Positions 10,781 to 20,689 of a stretch of DNA of 64,000 nt are shown here, in pieces. The position numbers and the translations under genes are program-made. Position 1 is the first letter of the stretch. Each line of letters begins with the position of its first letter. Under the pieces are notes generated by a model. The model was not told the origin of the DNA. It searched no databases and saw nothing but the letters and a program-made list of their open reading frames with translations. Source of the DNA: Ascarosepion bandense (lineage: Eukaryota; Mollusca; Cephalopoda; Sepiida; Sepiidae); the NCBI GenBank assembly GCA_037127315.1, contig JBBBDQ010001293.1, positions 888,001 to 952,000 on the forward strand. Reading direction: 5' to 3'.

Positions 10781-11040
10781 TGGGGCTCTTCAGCAGTGCG
10801 CATCTACTACCAGAAATTGCAACCTAGACAGTTACTTTATTAAGCGAACGTCATACAAAAAGTACCATGGGCCCCGGTGACGAAGAGGTAACGAATTAAA
10901 CTCGATATAGCGCCGTTCATTCACATATTACGTGGTGGAACTCTATTGATGTGTCCCAAATATAGGACGAAAAGTCCGTCCATTGCTTTTTACATTCTGT
11001 TGAGGTCTAATAATAGCTCGAAGAATTACTTACTTACTAC

Positions 11041-11074
11041 ACACGCACACAAACACACACACACACACACGCAC

Positions 11075-11125
<51 letters not shown>
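11041..11125. repeat. (CA)n then (AT)n compound microsatellite
   Basis: CA dinucleotides to about 11075 followed by 50 bp of AT. It abuts the left end of the palindrome that follows. Confidence 0.95.
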
Positions 11126-11128
<3 letters not shown>

Positions 11129-11181
11129 GTAAGAAATTAATGCAGACGCGTTATGTCATGGTAAATCGGAAGTATGGGCCT

Positions 11182-11203
11182 ATTTCAGGTGAATCATCAT
11201 CAG
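11182..11203 (-). other. Hammerhead-like core, left arm
   Basis: On the minus strand: CTGATGA, a very short hairpin, then CCTGAAAT. The CTGATGA block is an exact hammerhead core; stem II would be only two or three pairs. Confidence 0.4.
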
Positions 11204-11262
11204 CTTACGTCTTTATTTTACAAAGGATTCGTGTAAAATCCTTTGTAAAATAAACACGGAAG

Positions 11263-11284
11263 CTGGTGATGGTTCGCCTGAAAT
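11263..11284 (+). other. Hammerhead-like core, right arm
   Basis: CTGGTGA, T, GG-TTCG-CC hairpin, T, GAAAT. It mirrors the left-arm motif with one core change (A to G). Confidence 0.4.
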
Positions 11285-11451
11285 AGGCCTACACTTCAGA
11301 TTTACCATGAAATAACGTGTCTGCCTTAATTTTTCTTATATTTGCTCTATACGTATTTATATACATGTATATTTAGCGCTCTCTTAGAGAGTTATCCTAC
11401 CACTGCATGTACAGGATACTGTCTTTGTCTTATTTCTTCGTGCACAGTGTT

Positions 11452-11454
<3 letters not shown>

Positions 11455-11519
<65 letters not shown>
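11455..11519. repeat. (AT)n microsatellite
   Basis: About 65 bp of AT dinucleotide. Isoleucine/tyrosine-rich open frames crossing it are artefacts. Confidence 0.95.
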
Positions 11520-11522
<3 letters not shown>

Positions 11523-11970
11523 CCAAATTGCCGTAGTATAACAAGAAAAAGAAAAATTAAAGGGATGGCCAATGTTTCTACTCCGGTAGTTAATGGCTTT
11601 TCTCGCAGGGTCAGGCACACGGATAAGAAAAAAAATAACAACAGAGACAAAAAAACAAACGGCGGGATTACAATTTAACAAAATTTTGTACCAAACAACA
11701 ATGATACGGGGAAACATGTTTGTATGATAGGTTATGTAAAATGTATGCGTTATGAGAATCAAATAAAATTGTCCGTAGTCGAAAAAAAAAAATATATACA
11801 GTTACTTTCAGTCGTTAAGATTGAAAGTTTGTTTTCAGTTATTCTTAACTGTAAGAATTATACATAGCTTTGTTTTCGATGATTAAGGCTCTTCGTAATT
11901 CACCGTTGCATCTTGGTTTGTGACTATTTAGTCAATGAAAATAAATGTCAGTATGTTGCATGTATATATA
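11520..11970. other. No recognised element
   Basis: AT-rich DNA between a microsatellite and a LINE-J copy. No family match. Confidence 0.25.
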
Positions 11971-11974
11971 TATA

Positions 11975-12460
11975 TTTTTTTTAATCATTTCACCCCGAGC
12001 AAGGCGGAAACGCCACTGATGTGCAGGGGGCTACATAAATGTAAAAAGATTAATTAGAAAAGAGTGAGGAGTACAACCTAGTTAGAAAGGAACAATAGAA
12101 AGCTAAGAAAGCAGGTGCGATGACAGATACATAGGCGGAAAGAAAGGGAAAGTAATACAGGGGTGGGGAGAGAGCTAAAGTTCAGTGGTTAGTAGAAGAG
12201 TATTGACTTTGCATTTAAATTTCTGGAGGTTGTAGCCGTCAGGAAAGCAAGAATACGGGAGCGAGTTCCACAGGCGGGAAGTGCGAAAGAAGAAGCTGTA
12301 GGAGTAGAATTGTCGTCTGCATTTGGCTAACCTGACTGTGAATGGGTGAGACCCAGTTGCCAGTCTGGTTGCCCGAGTAAACACCTGTTGAGGAGGCATC
12401 AGTGACTTAAGTTTGTCTGAGCAGAAGCCATGAAAGTATTTATATAACATAAAGGTCGGA
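11975..12460 (-). pseudogene. LINE-J 3' part
   Basis: Minus strand. Encodes YKYFHGFCSDKLKSLMPP, TRATRLATGSHPFTVRLAKC and SRLWNSLPYSCFPDGYNLQKFK in one open frame of about 91 residues, then the family 3' end (TTTCACCCCGAGCAAGGCGG on the plus strand) and poly-T at 11972-11980. Close to the copies at 21.8 and 50 kb. 5'-truncated at the YKYFHGF block. Confidence 0.8.
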
Positions 12461-12572
12461 ATGAGATAACCACAGAACGTTTGTTAAGCGTTACAAGGGA
12501 TAGGGGATGTGGAAGGTCATGATCGCCTACGTCCTTAATGAACACGGCACATATAAAAAGAAGAAAAAAGTC
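12461..12572 (+). mobile_element. LINE-E 3' end
   Basis: Ends with GATCGCCTACGTCCTTAATG, AACACGGCACAT and A/G-rich AAGAAG tail, the standard LINE-E terminus. It abuts the truncated 5' end of the LINE-J copy on the opposite strand. Confidence 0.65.
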
Positions 12573-13045
12573 ATAAGCAGCATAGATCTTAACCTGGACA
12601 ATAGGATGTTTGAAAAACATTCGAGAAATGATGCTTTGGCGAAATACTCTGAAAGAGATGCTAGGTAAACAGCAGACGTTTTTCATATTAAATGTAACGG
12701 TCACACAGTAAGCAAAAACACATCGAAACATTTGCTTTTCTCGCGGATCGCATAAGGAGAAGAGACCGACTGGAAGAATTTCTGTTCAAACATACACCCT
12801 AAAGTTCTCTCTGATCGAGTATCAAACTGCATCTAAGTGACACAGCGGATTCTCGGGCTATTCAAAATTACTGAATATTAAAACAGAGACATCATATGTG
12901 AAATTATTCATACTTTCACCAAAAAATATCTTCAGACCAGAGTGCTGATATTTTTATTTCACTGAATGAGCGATGCGTACACGCCAGAGTAGCTACTGTT
13001 TTTCAAAGTCTACCATTCTTCTAGAGTGCTCAATGGTGTGAGAGC
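12573..13045. other. No recognised element
   Basis: No open frame or repeat family identified. Confidence 0.25.
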
Positions 13046-13046
13046 G

Positions 13047-13049
<3 letters not shown>

Positions 13050-13137
<88 letters not shown>
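13050..13137. repeat. (AT)n with (ATAC)n core
   Basis: AT dinucleotides interrupted in the middle by CATACATACATACA. Confidence 0.95.
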
Positions 13138-13138
<1 letters not shown>

Positions 13139-13920
13139 CGCCCGTCGATTAGACGTATTAAGCTCAGCTGCTTATTCCTTAAATGACACTTTAGTACAGC
13201 TGTTGATTTACAAATCGAGCTGCATTTAGTACTGAACTGCACCAACGAAAAGACGACGCTGCAGTGAGTTGTGCACTCGTCATTGGGATTATATTCAAAA
13301 TTCGCTTTGGCATGGTCTAACTCAGGGGTCTTTAACCTAAGGTACGCGATTTCCAATGGCACAATTTGTTGAAGTAAAGAAGTCTCTGGAAGACTCAAAT
13401 TTAGAAAGTCTGCTCTTATTCTCAACGGTTGGACTTCCCTCCTGAGATCTTTCATCTGTTTGTGTCTCTCGTTCCGTATGTTTTAGGGTCGTTTAGGAAA
13501 TTTATAGCAGGAGTTTTACTACGTCCAATATCACCAGTGATGGCACGTTAAAAGAGACACTTTTTTCCAATTTGGCAATTCTGCCACGTTCAACCTCTAT
13601 AAACATTTTAGTCTTTGCCAAGTTTTTACTTCATTTAACGCAGAAGATACCAGTGGGAGATATAGACTGCGCTAATTGACTTGATGTGATTACATGTTTA
13701 CCGATTAAAGTTTTGGTTTAATATATTCTTAAACTTTTGGCCAGCTAGTATTTAGCCTAGTTTTCCAATATTCAAATTTTCTCTATTCAATGCTTACATA
13801 TTTTAATTTTTTTTCTTTTCTTTATTTTTGGGGATCTACTCAAATAAGTGGTTTAGTCTAACAACGCAATAGTTATACATTTCCCTATTTTCATCGGCCT
13901 TAAGAATTTGTCCCGCGGTA
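13138..13920. other. Unassigned; possible hAT-like end near 13322
   Basis: CAGGGGTCTTTAACCTAAGG at about 13324 resembles the CAGGGGT...AACCT inverted-repeat ends of some hAT transposons. No partner end or transposase was found, so this is a weak hint only. The minus-strand frame up to 13455 is not recognisable. Confidence 0.2.
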
Positions 13921-13921
13921 T

Positions 13922-14027
13922 ATACAGGGTGTCCATAAAGTCAGTGTGCACTTTAAAAATTTTATAATCTCAAAAAATTATAAATTTTTTAAAGTTCACA
14001 CGAACTTTATGGACATCCTGTATATAA
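13922..14027. mobile_element. Small mariner-type MITE
   Basis: A nearly perfect palindromic unit of about 105 bp: ACAGGGTGTCCATAAAGT at the left and its inverted copy (ACTTTATGGACATCCTGT) at the right, with TATA on both sides as expected for a TA target. The central part is AT-rich inverted sequence. Ends of this form are typical of mariner-family miniature elements. No coding capacity. Confidence 0.8.
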
Positions 14028-14535
14028 GTTATATAATAAATTATATGATTTTATTCTAATCAAACAGTATTTCTGATCGATCTAAACGCTATTTTGATAG
14101 ACAGAATTCACAGTGTTAAAAAAAAAATTCAAAAAAATAATGTTTATCGTAAATATATATACATTTTATTTTAACGTTTCAAATTGTTACAAGATATCCG
14201 TCAGTATATCAATCAGTATGTTATATCACTTCGCAAAAAAAACAATATTGCACGTCGTTAAAGAAAATATATAACGACTAGAGATTAAAATCAATAAGGT
14301 GTACCTTAAATATCAAATCGAATTATATGAAAACCGAGCAGCACTGAAGAAAAAAAAATCTGATATATGTACTGAATGAGCAGAGACATGATGATGCTAA
14401 TGTGGATGGAATGGCCTGCCTATCGTCTTGAGCCGATTCTTTAGAAAGCAAGACTTACTTTATATTAACCATTTATCCAGATTTAACAATAAAAAGGACC
14501 ATATTGAGTTAAGTTTCAATATCAAATAGTACAAT
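14028..14535. other. No recognised element
   Basis: AT-rich DNA, no family match. Confidence 0.25.
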
Positions 14536-14538
14536 GCT

Positions 14539-14820
14539 TTGTGGTGCAATGGAGAAATCGAGGAGCCGAGTTGGAATTCCAATTAAATTCCTTGCGTTCA
14601 TTTACGCGCAAATACCCTTGGGAAAGGTATTATAGGTCTCTCCCCTGTGTTATGGGTTAAATAACAAGACAGATTTGGTTCTATAGCGTTGGCTGGCAAC
14701 CACTCTACCGCAGAAAGTAATAGCAATCTACTGCGAGATTTTCTTCTGTCATGTCTCTTCCGAGACATGATTGCCATAGCGTGTATCAAGTACGGCATTC
14801 AACTGACTGATCTTGATAAA
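14539..14820 (+). mobile_element. SINE-A copy, near full length
   Basis: Starts with an A-box-like TGGTGCAATGG and CGAGTTGGAATTCC at the B-box position, then the whole family body to CAACTGACTGA. Directly followed by a second partial copy. Confidence 0.8.
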
Positions 14821-14826
14821 ATAATT

Positions 14827-14972
14827 GAATAGCAGAACAGATTGGGTTCTATAGCGTTGGTTGACAACGAGTCTACCGCAGAAAGTAATGGAATCCTACT
14901 GCGGGATATTTTTCTGTCATGTCTCTTTCGAGACATGATCGCCCTAGCGTGTATCACGTATGGCTGACTGAC
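14827..14972 (+). mobile_element. SINE-A partial copy in tandem
   Basis: Begins at AATAGCAGAACAGATTGGG, that is mid-body, and runs to GTGTATCACGTATGGC. Same orientation as the copy before it and separated by only a few bases. Confidence 0.75.
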
Positions 14973-15097
14973 AGCAATAACATTTGTTGCAAGTCATCTT
15001 TGCCTATATTCTATTGCTTTACGAGACAATAGAATAATATAACAATATGTAACTTCAAATACCTTTTTAGATAAGCACTGCTGAAAAAGACTGATAT

Positions 15098-15460
15098 CTT
15101 GATCAAAGCTACGAGCTGCGTGTTGAGATACATCGTTTGATCTCAGCTACGGGCAGCTAGATGACCAACTTATTGATCGCAGCTGTGGGCAAGCAATTTG
15201 AGACCGATCATTTGATCTAAGCTACGGGCAGCGATATGACCAATCTTTTGATCGCAGCTGCGGGCAAACGAATTAAGACTGATCATTTGATCCCAGCTAC
15301 GGGCAGCGAGATGACCAACCTTTTGATCGCTGCTGCGGGCAAGCAATTTGAGACCGATCATTTGATCCCAGTAACGGGCAGTGAGGTGACTAATCTTTTG
15401 GTCGCAGTTATAGGCATGCACAGTGAGACCGATCTTTTGATTGCAACTCACTATTAAAGA
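15098..15460. repeat. 75-bp tandem repeat, about 4.5 units
   Basis: Units spaced exactly 75 bp at AGCTACGGGCAG (15145, 15220, 15295, 15370), each made of two related halves. Because 75 is a multiple of three, both strands stay open: minus strand gives a 25-residue repeat around GHLAARSWDQMIGLKLLARS, plus strand one around TNLLIAAAGK.FETDHLIP. The minus-strand frame continues beyond the array (15170-15592, 140 codons). No known domain recognised. Confidence 0.85.
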
Positions 15461-16285
15461 AGTAAACAGATTCGTTCCCTCCGCTAGGACCGGCTGATAT
15501 ATCTTGCTTGTCTTAGCAACCCCTAAGCTCCCAGTGCCCGAGATACAGTGAAGTCTCTTGCAACTGGCTGGTGGATTACAGTCGCGGAACACTCGACTGT
15601 TTGTTCAGTACTGCAAACTTCAGTACGCGGATGAGTTCAACGAAAAAAGCAGCGACTGGCGATACGTAGAAAACACAAGATATTACTACGGGGCATTTCA
15701 CTGATATCTCTATTGTATTAATTTGTTTTTTCATGAGCTCAGGTACTAGTCAAAACAAGTAATGATGCTCTTGGTATGCAATGACAGCTTGGCACTATAA
15801 TCCAGCGTGGGAAAAAAAGTCAAGATTCTGCATGATGGAGCTAAGGTGGTGTCATCATTCCCGATAGGCTAGATGTTCGTTCGAATTTTGCGCATAGGCG
15901 GCTTGAGTAAGATGTTGGCATAGTGGTGAACCTGCAGGCAAGTCTAGTAAGAGGCAGCTGCTCCAGTATCGAGAGAGTCTTACTAATGGCTAGCACGTCC
16001 CTAGAAAAGTTGGGGCAAAAATTGCTAGTCTGTCTTTTATCCTGACCAGGTTTCAGGTTGAATCGGAAAATATGGCAGCAATTCAATCTTAAAGTTACAA
16101 GACTCTTCTGGAGAGAGACAACTCTCAACATCTTTGTATTTTGGTCAAATATGACGGACCATCGATGATCATGATCATAATCATAATGATATGATAATGA
16201 GTAAATTCATAATGTTCCTTCTAAAATGTAAATGATCGTGACTAGAGTTTTAGTTTGAGCCCGCGTTTTCTAACTTGTGTAAAAC
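15461..16285. other. Unassigned, moderately GC sequence
   Basis: Higher complexity than its neighbours. A 96-codon minus-strand frame (15841-16131) has no recognisable domain. It may be part of an unidentified mobile element. Confidence 0.25.
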
Positions 16286-16289
16286 TTCT

Positions 16290-16700
16290 ATATTTTTTCA
16301 ATCATTACACCCCAAGCAAGGCATTCCACTGCCACTATTGAGCAGGGGGTTACATAGGGGAAAGTTATGAGAAAGAGTGGTTAGTTATAGGAATTGTCGG
16401 AAGGGGACGGATGAGGATACCGAGAATGAGGATTGAGTAGATGGGAAGTGTGTTTGAGAGAATGGATGCGAGTTATTGTGATAAGAGATGTCTGTTGACC
16501 TTACATTTAAATTCCTGGAGATTGTGGCTGTCCGGGGAGTAAGTATATGGAAGTGCAGGAAATGCGAGAAAAAAAAGTAAAAACTGTAAAAAAGTGGGAC
16601 CTAGTTGCTAATCTGGTATCTCGTGCAAATTCATACCTAGGAGGCACCAGTGAGCTAAGTTCATCGGAGCAGAAGCCGTGAAAGTATTTATCATCCCATT
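16290..16700 (-). pseudogene. LINE-J 3' part, decayed
   Basis: Minus strand: KYFHGFCSDELSSLVPP, FARDTRLATRSHFFTV, then a deletion and the ISRTS/LPG remnant, followed by the family 3' untranslated end (ATTACACCCCAAGCAAGGCA on the plus strand). Confidence 0.7.
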
Positions 16701-16790
16701 TCATAAGTACGTTTATTAAAACAGATTCAGGTGAAAATTTTGTTTATCTTTTCGGAAAACTATGATAATATTGTAAGAATTTTTAGAAAC

Positions 16791-16793
<3 letters not shown>

Positions 16794-16860
<67 letters not shown>
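16794..16860. repeat. (AT)n microsatellite
   Basis: About 66 bp of AT dinucleotide. Confidence 0.95.
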
Positions 16861-17169
16861 GTGAGCAGCGCGAACACTCATAAACACGAGTGGAGGCAGA
16901 CACATAAAAGAATGTTGCTAAATACGTAAAAGTGAATCTCAAATAATTTCTAAAATGTAAATTTGATGTTACACCCATGTAATTTTACAAGTGTTTGGAA
17001 GTTCTAAATGCAAATGTGTTATTTAATGCGAAACTTTACCGATTTGAGAAAAACAAATTGTGAATAACATGTAATTTTTACAAGGTTTCTTCCGGGTTTA
17101 GAGACTTTTGCAAACTTTTTTCTGGATTTCTGTATGTCTCCTATTTCTTCTTTCACTATATCTATCTAT

Positions 17170-17211
<42 letters not shown>

Positions 17212-17241
17212 AATAACACATACACGCACACACACACATAC

Positions 17242-17297
<56 letters not shown>

Positions 17298-17298
17298 A
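17170..17298. repeat. (AT)n, (CA)n, (TG)n compound microsatellite
   Basis: AT run to 17206, then (CA)n at 17217-17240 immediately followed by (TG)n to 17296. The CA and TG halves are complementary and can form a long hairpin around CATATATG. Confidence 0.95.
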
Positions 17299-17579
17299 AG
17301 CGTGTGCAAGTTTAGTTGAAAATAACAGCCAAGGTGCTATGGTTAATTTCTTTATAGCATTTTTTATGTGACACTTTCCTTGTTGGCAGACGCGCATGTA
17401 ATTCAAAAATTGTTTATTTAGGCAACAATCTCTCTTTTATGCAAGTCTAAAGAAAATATCAGATTAAAAATTGTATGAAAAAAAACATAACCATAAAACC
17501 TTGGCTGTCATTTTTGGTGTAACTCGCATTAAAGCGGGAATAACAAAATATAGTAAAAATTAAAAGAAAAAAAGAAAAG

Positions 17580-17640
17580 AAAAAATGAAATCGTATTAGA
17601 TGATTATATTATTATAATCATCTAATATAATGTCATTGTT
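17580..17640. repeat. Inverted AT-rich repeat
   Basis: ATTAGATGATTATA and TATAATCATCTAAT face each other near 17595-17625, a perfect short hairpin. Confidence 0.6.
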
Positions 17641-17789
17641 TTTAATTTTTTCTAATTTTATTTTCAATTTATTTTATTATTTTAAATCTTCTTATCACTA
17701 TTTACATCACCAAGTATGTTTACCACATTTTACTCCCTGATGTTGGTGTACTGAACAACGTAAATTGAAAGATTTGAGTTGCAGTATGC

Positions 17790-17790
<1 letters not shown>

Positions 17791-17839
<49 letters not shown>
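17791..17839. repeat. (ATA)n trinucleotide run
   Basis: Sixteen ATA codons directly before LINE-R coding sequence. LINE-R copies themselves end in ATAATA, so this may be the tail of another truncated copy. Confidence 0.9.
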
Positions 17840-17840
<1 letters not shown>

Positions 17841-18600
17841 CTTTCAGGCAAATATTATGCATAATAATATGGATCCAAAATGCAGGTTTTGTGATAAACA
17901 CCAAGAAACAATAGACCACCTAATCTCAGGCTGTTCTGTGCTTGCCCCAAATGAATATAAAAATCGCCACGATAGAGTTGGGCAATATTTACATTGGGCA
18001 ATATGCAAACATTATGGAAAAGCTGTAAACAAACACTGGTATGAACATCACCCAGCACCGGTTACAGAAATAGAAGATGTAACCATTCTATGGGATTACA
18101 CCATCTACACAGACAGAAAAATTGAAGCAAACAGGCCAGACATTATTGTTAAAAACCAGAAGGAGAAAACTTGTTTATTAATTGATATGGCTTGTCCAGC
18201 GGATTGTAACATAGCAATCAAGGAATTTGAAAAACTGTCAAAATATAAAGACCTGGAAATTGAAATAGGAAAAATGTGGAAATTGAAAACAAGAGTTGTG
18301 CCAGTGATAGTAGGTGCACTTGGAATGATAAAAAATGGAACAAAACAACACATTGAAAGAATCCCTGGAAACCCCAGCTTAAGAGATATACAAACAATTG
18401 TCTTATTAAGTACAGCCCACACACTAAGGAAAACTTTATCTATGTAATGCTGGAGATGATAGGGAAGATAGAAAAACATGAAATGGAGCCATAACAACAT
18501 GCCACTACCTGCCTTAGGTCTCCCCGCAGACTTGGTTGGTAGTGAGACCAAAGCAGAAATCGAAATATGATGAAAAATGACATAATAATAAGAAGAAGAA
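17839..18600 (+). pseudogene. LINE-R: zinc knuckle plus restriction-like endonuclease, 5'-truncated
   Basis: One open frame of 222 codons starting upstream in the ATA run and ending at 18447; the first 20 residues come from the microsatellite. Residues 35-52 form a CX2CX8HX4C zinc knuckle (C35, C38, H47, C52). Residues 119-136 give R-P-D...D (P120, D121, D136), the PD-X14-D signature of the restriction-like endonuclease of R2/R4/Dong-type LINEs. A C-terminal block with VVPVIVGALG follows. These proteins nick the target and prime reverse transcription. The reverse transcriptase is entirely missing, so the copy is dead, but the endonuclease domain is uninterrupted. A 3' untranslated region of about 140 bp ends in ATAATAAGAAGAAG. 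Confidence 0.75.
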
Positions 18601-18617
18601 GAAGAAAAAGAAGAAGA

Positions 18618-18900
18618 AGAGTACCAGTAATTGTAGGCGCACCTGGAATGATAAGAAATAGAACAAAACAACACATTAAAAGAATCCCTGGAAACCCCAG
18701 CCAAATTGTCTTTTTTAAGGACAGCCCACACACTAAGGAGAACTTTGTCTAGGGATCCTATGGGAGATAGAAAAAACACGAAATGTAGTCATAACAACAC
18801 ACCACGATCTGTCTTAGATCTTTTCGCAAACTTGGTAGGTAGTGTGACCATAGCAGAAATTAATTTTGATGAAAAGGACATAATAATAATTATATATTTT
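18618..18900 (+). pseudogene. LINE-R second 3' end in tandem
   Basis: Starts at VPVIVGAPGMIRN, continues through HIKRIPGNPS and a HTKENFV-like end, then the same 3' untranslated region (AGACCTAAGGCAGG-type block inverted in orientation with the first) ending in ATAATAAT. It repeats only the last 280 bp of the first copy, in the same orientation. Confidence 0.7.
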
Positions 18901-19012
18901 AAATTTTAACAGTTATTTCATGATGTCTTCGTTCCGTTTAACTTTTACATTATAATTAAAATCAAATGCCGCATTAATATCTAATTTCCAAATTGTCTTA
19001 ATTTTATTCACC

Positions 19013-20060
19013 TAAACTTCTATGTGGTAGTTCTATTCAGGTTGTTAGCGATCATAGCTCTCCACGATTGCCCGTACTTTGTAGAATTTAATATTTTTCA
19101 TCAGATTGTTATCTCTCTTAAGCCCGGTTATGCCAGCGATCTACACAAGCTCGTTAGGTATGTCATGCGTTGTTTACCTCTGTCCCTCTTACCTTTTAAC
19201 TGTCATATGAGTGTCAAACTTTCTTAGCCCTCTTTCGTTGTTATGTGCCAAAGAAATTTTAGCTGCTTGTTCCTGATGTTAAGTGTGACTTTTTTCGTTC
19301 CAATTTTTTTAAAACCTTCATGTTTGCTTCCATGTTCGGTTCATTTTATTCTCCGCATTCTTCTGTAGAACAACATTTCTGCTGCTTCAAGACTCTTCTT
19401 CATCTATGATGTGATTGTTCAAGATTCAGTGCTATATAGGAAGAATTATATTGCTTGAGAGTTCAGTAGGAGTTTCTTTTTTTAACGAAATTTTCCAGTT
19501 TTTTTTTAATAGTTTGGATAACTTTTGGAAGAGATTAACCATTATCCTAATGCGCCTTTTGTAACGGATTATCCGGCTTCTGTTTACACACTTTCCAGAT
19601 AGCTAAATACTTGGCCTTGTTAAATTTTGCTATTTCCAATTTGTAATATTCATATTAGACTATTTTGTTTGCTAACGTCCATATATACTGTCTTCTTGCA
19701 ATGGTGTTATTCTTTTCTTTGTACTTTCCTTCATTCGCTTCTGTAAGAGCCCTTGTAGTTTTCATTATAGGTCTACTATCACTACTGTATCATCTGCATA
19801 TCTTATATTTTTAAGATTGTAGCTGCCTATTATATTTTCTGATAAGACTTTTAGTTCGCTTAGAATCGCATTACAGTGTAGGTTTAATAAGTCTTGTTGA
19901 AAGACATATCCTTGCCTCACATCTCACTCTTATATTTGTATATTCATTGAATCCTTTTTCTATACCTATGCATTTTTATTCTAATATCCTTCACAAAATA
20001 CTCATGGTTACCTCACAGTTTACAGAGTTTCTTGTGCCGATTGATAAGCTATATATTTTG
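19013..20060 (-). pseudogene. LINE-E 3' half, antisense, decayed
   Basis: Minus-strand LINE-E running from a Y.IDRHKKLC-like block near 20050 to the conserved 3' end at 19013 (TACCACATAGAAG on the minus strand). In between, segments corresponding to ADDTVV, the KELQ block, WFYRRM (19360) and RKRQLKFLW are visible despite many stops. Confidence 0.6.
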
Positions 20061-20061
20061 G

Positions 20062-20345
20062 ATATCGTCATGGATTGAGAAATCGAGGAGCCGTGTTTAA
20101 ATTCCAGTTGAATTCATTGCATTCACTTATGCGCAAATACACTTGGTAAACGTGTTAATTCAGCTCTTCTCCCTCCAGCAATGGGTTAAATTGCAGGACA
20201 AATTGATTTCTATAACCGCAGTTGACAAAAAGCTTACCATAGAAAGTCAATATACTGCGGGAAAAAACTTCTACCTAATCAGTCATTGATCGAAAGTGAC
20301 ACGCTTGCCCATTCCTGTATCACGAATAGTACTTAACCGGTTAAT
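20062..20345 (+). mobile_element. SINE-A copy
   Basis: CGAGGAGCCGTGTTTAAATTCC at the B-box position, followed by the family body with several substitutions, ending near CTTAACCGGTTAATA. Confidence 0.7.
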
Positions 20346-20412
20346 ATATATACAGATACATATATATATAGATCTGTCTGCGGATGACTATATATATATA
20401 TATATATATACT
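20346..20412. repeat. SINE-B 3' tail with (AT)n
   Basis: GATCTGTCTGCGGATGAC followed by AT dinucleotides. The same junction occurs at 45880-45938 and inverted near 28430. Confidence 0.6.
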
Positions 20413-20520
20413 GTAATGGTTGTTACAATGTTTTTAAATTCATAGTATCACTACACAAAACATTTCTCATGTTTCGAAGCCAGCCCATTATGTTTTTGGC
20501 TTCATCCTCAGGTGATTTTT
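20405..20520 (-). mobile_element. Penelope-type terminal-repeat fragment
   Basis: Inverted match of 9835-9945: shared GTATCACTACACAAAA, TTCGAAG...CTTC stem and CATTGTAAC-like segment. No reverse transcriptase nearby. Confidence 0.45.
20471..20511 (-). other. Hammerhead-like motif
   Basis: Minus strand: CTGAGGA, T, GAAGCC...GGCTTC stem, GAAAC. One extra base separates the core from stem II. Confidence 0.45.
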
Positions 20521-20646
20521 TTAGAAATGAGAATTATCTAGTTGAAAAAGCTAGTTTATTTTTTGTTGGATTTGTTATTTTGGGGTGTTAGAGGGGTTGG
20601 TCTGTATTTTGAGTTCTGTTGACCATTTTTTTTTAACAACTTAGTT

Positions 20647-20649
<3 letters not shown>

Positions 20650-20681
<32 letters not shown>
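20650..20681. repeat. (AT)n microsatellite
   Basis: About 30 bp of AT dinucleotide. Confidence 0.9.
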
Positions 20682-20682
<1 letters not shown>

Positions 20683-20689
20683 CGGTTCT

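Larger units (their letters stand above)
11124..11342. mobile_element. Long palindromic (foldback) element
   Basis: Left arm about 11124-11228 and right arm about 11235-11342 are inverted copies, roughly 85% identical by eye, separated by about 7 bp. Near the axis ACAAAGGATT/AATCCTTTGT is perfect. Each arm holds a hammerhead-like core reading outward. No transposase. It may be a foldback/MITE-like unit or two Penelope-type ends joined head to head. Confidence 0.75.

Noticed and set aside
13324..13345. hAT transposon terminus
   Set aside because: Only one candidate end, no partner and no 8-bp duplication found; recorded as a hint within the unassigned stretch.
17134..17371. Overlapping frames with cysteine/valine runs
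   Set aside because: Produced by (TG)n; not cysteine-rich proteins.
18105..18779. 224-codon minus-strand frame
   Set aside because: It lies antisense to the LINE-R endonuclease, whose zinc knuckle and PD-D motifs identify the plus strand as coding.
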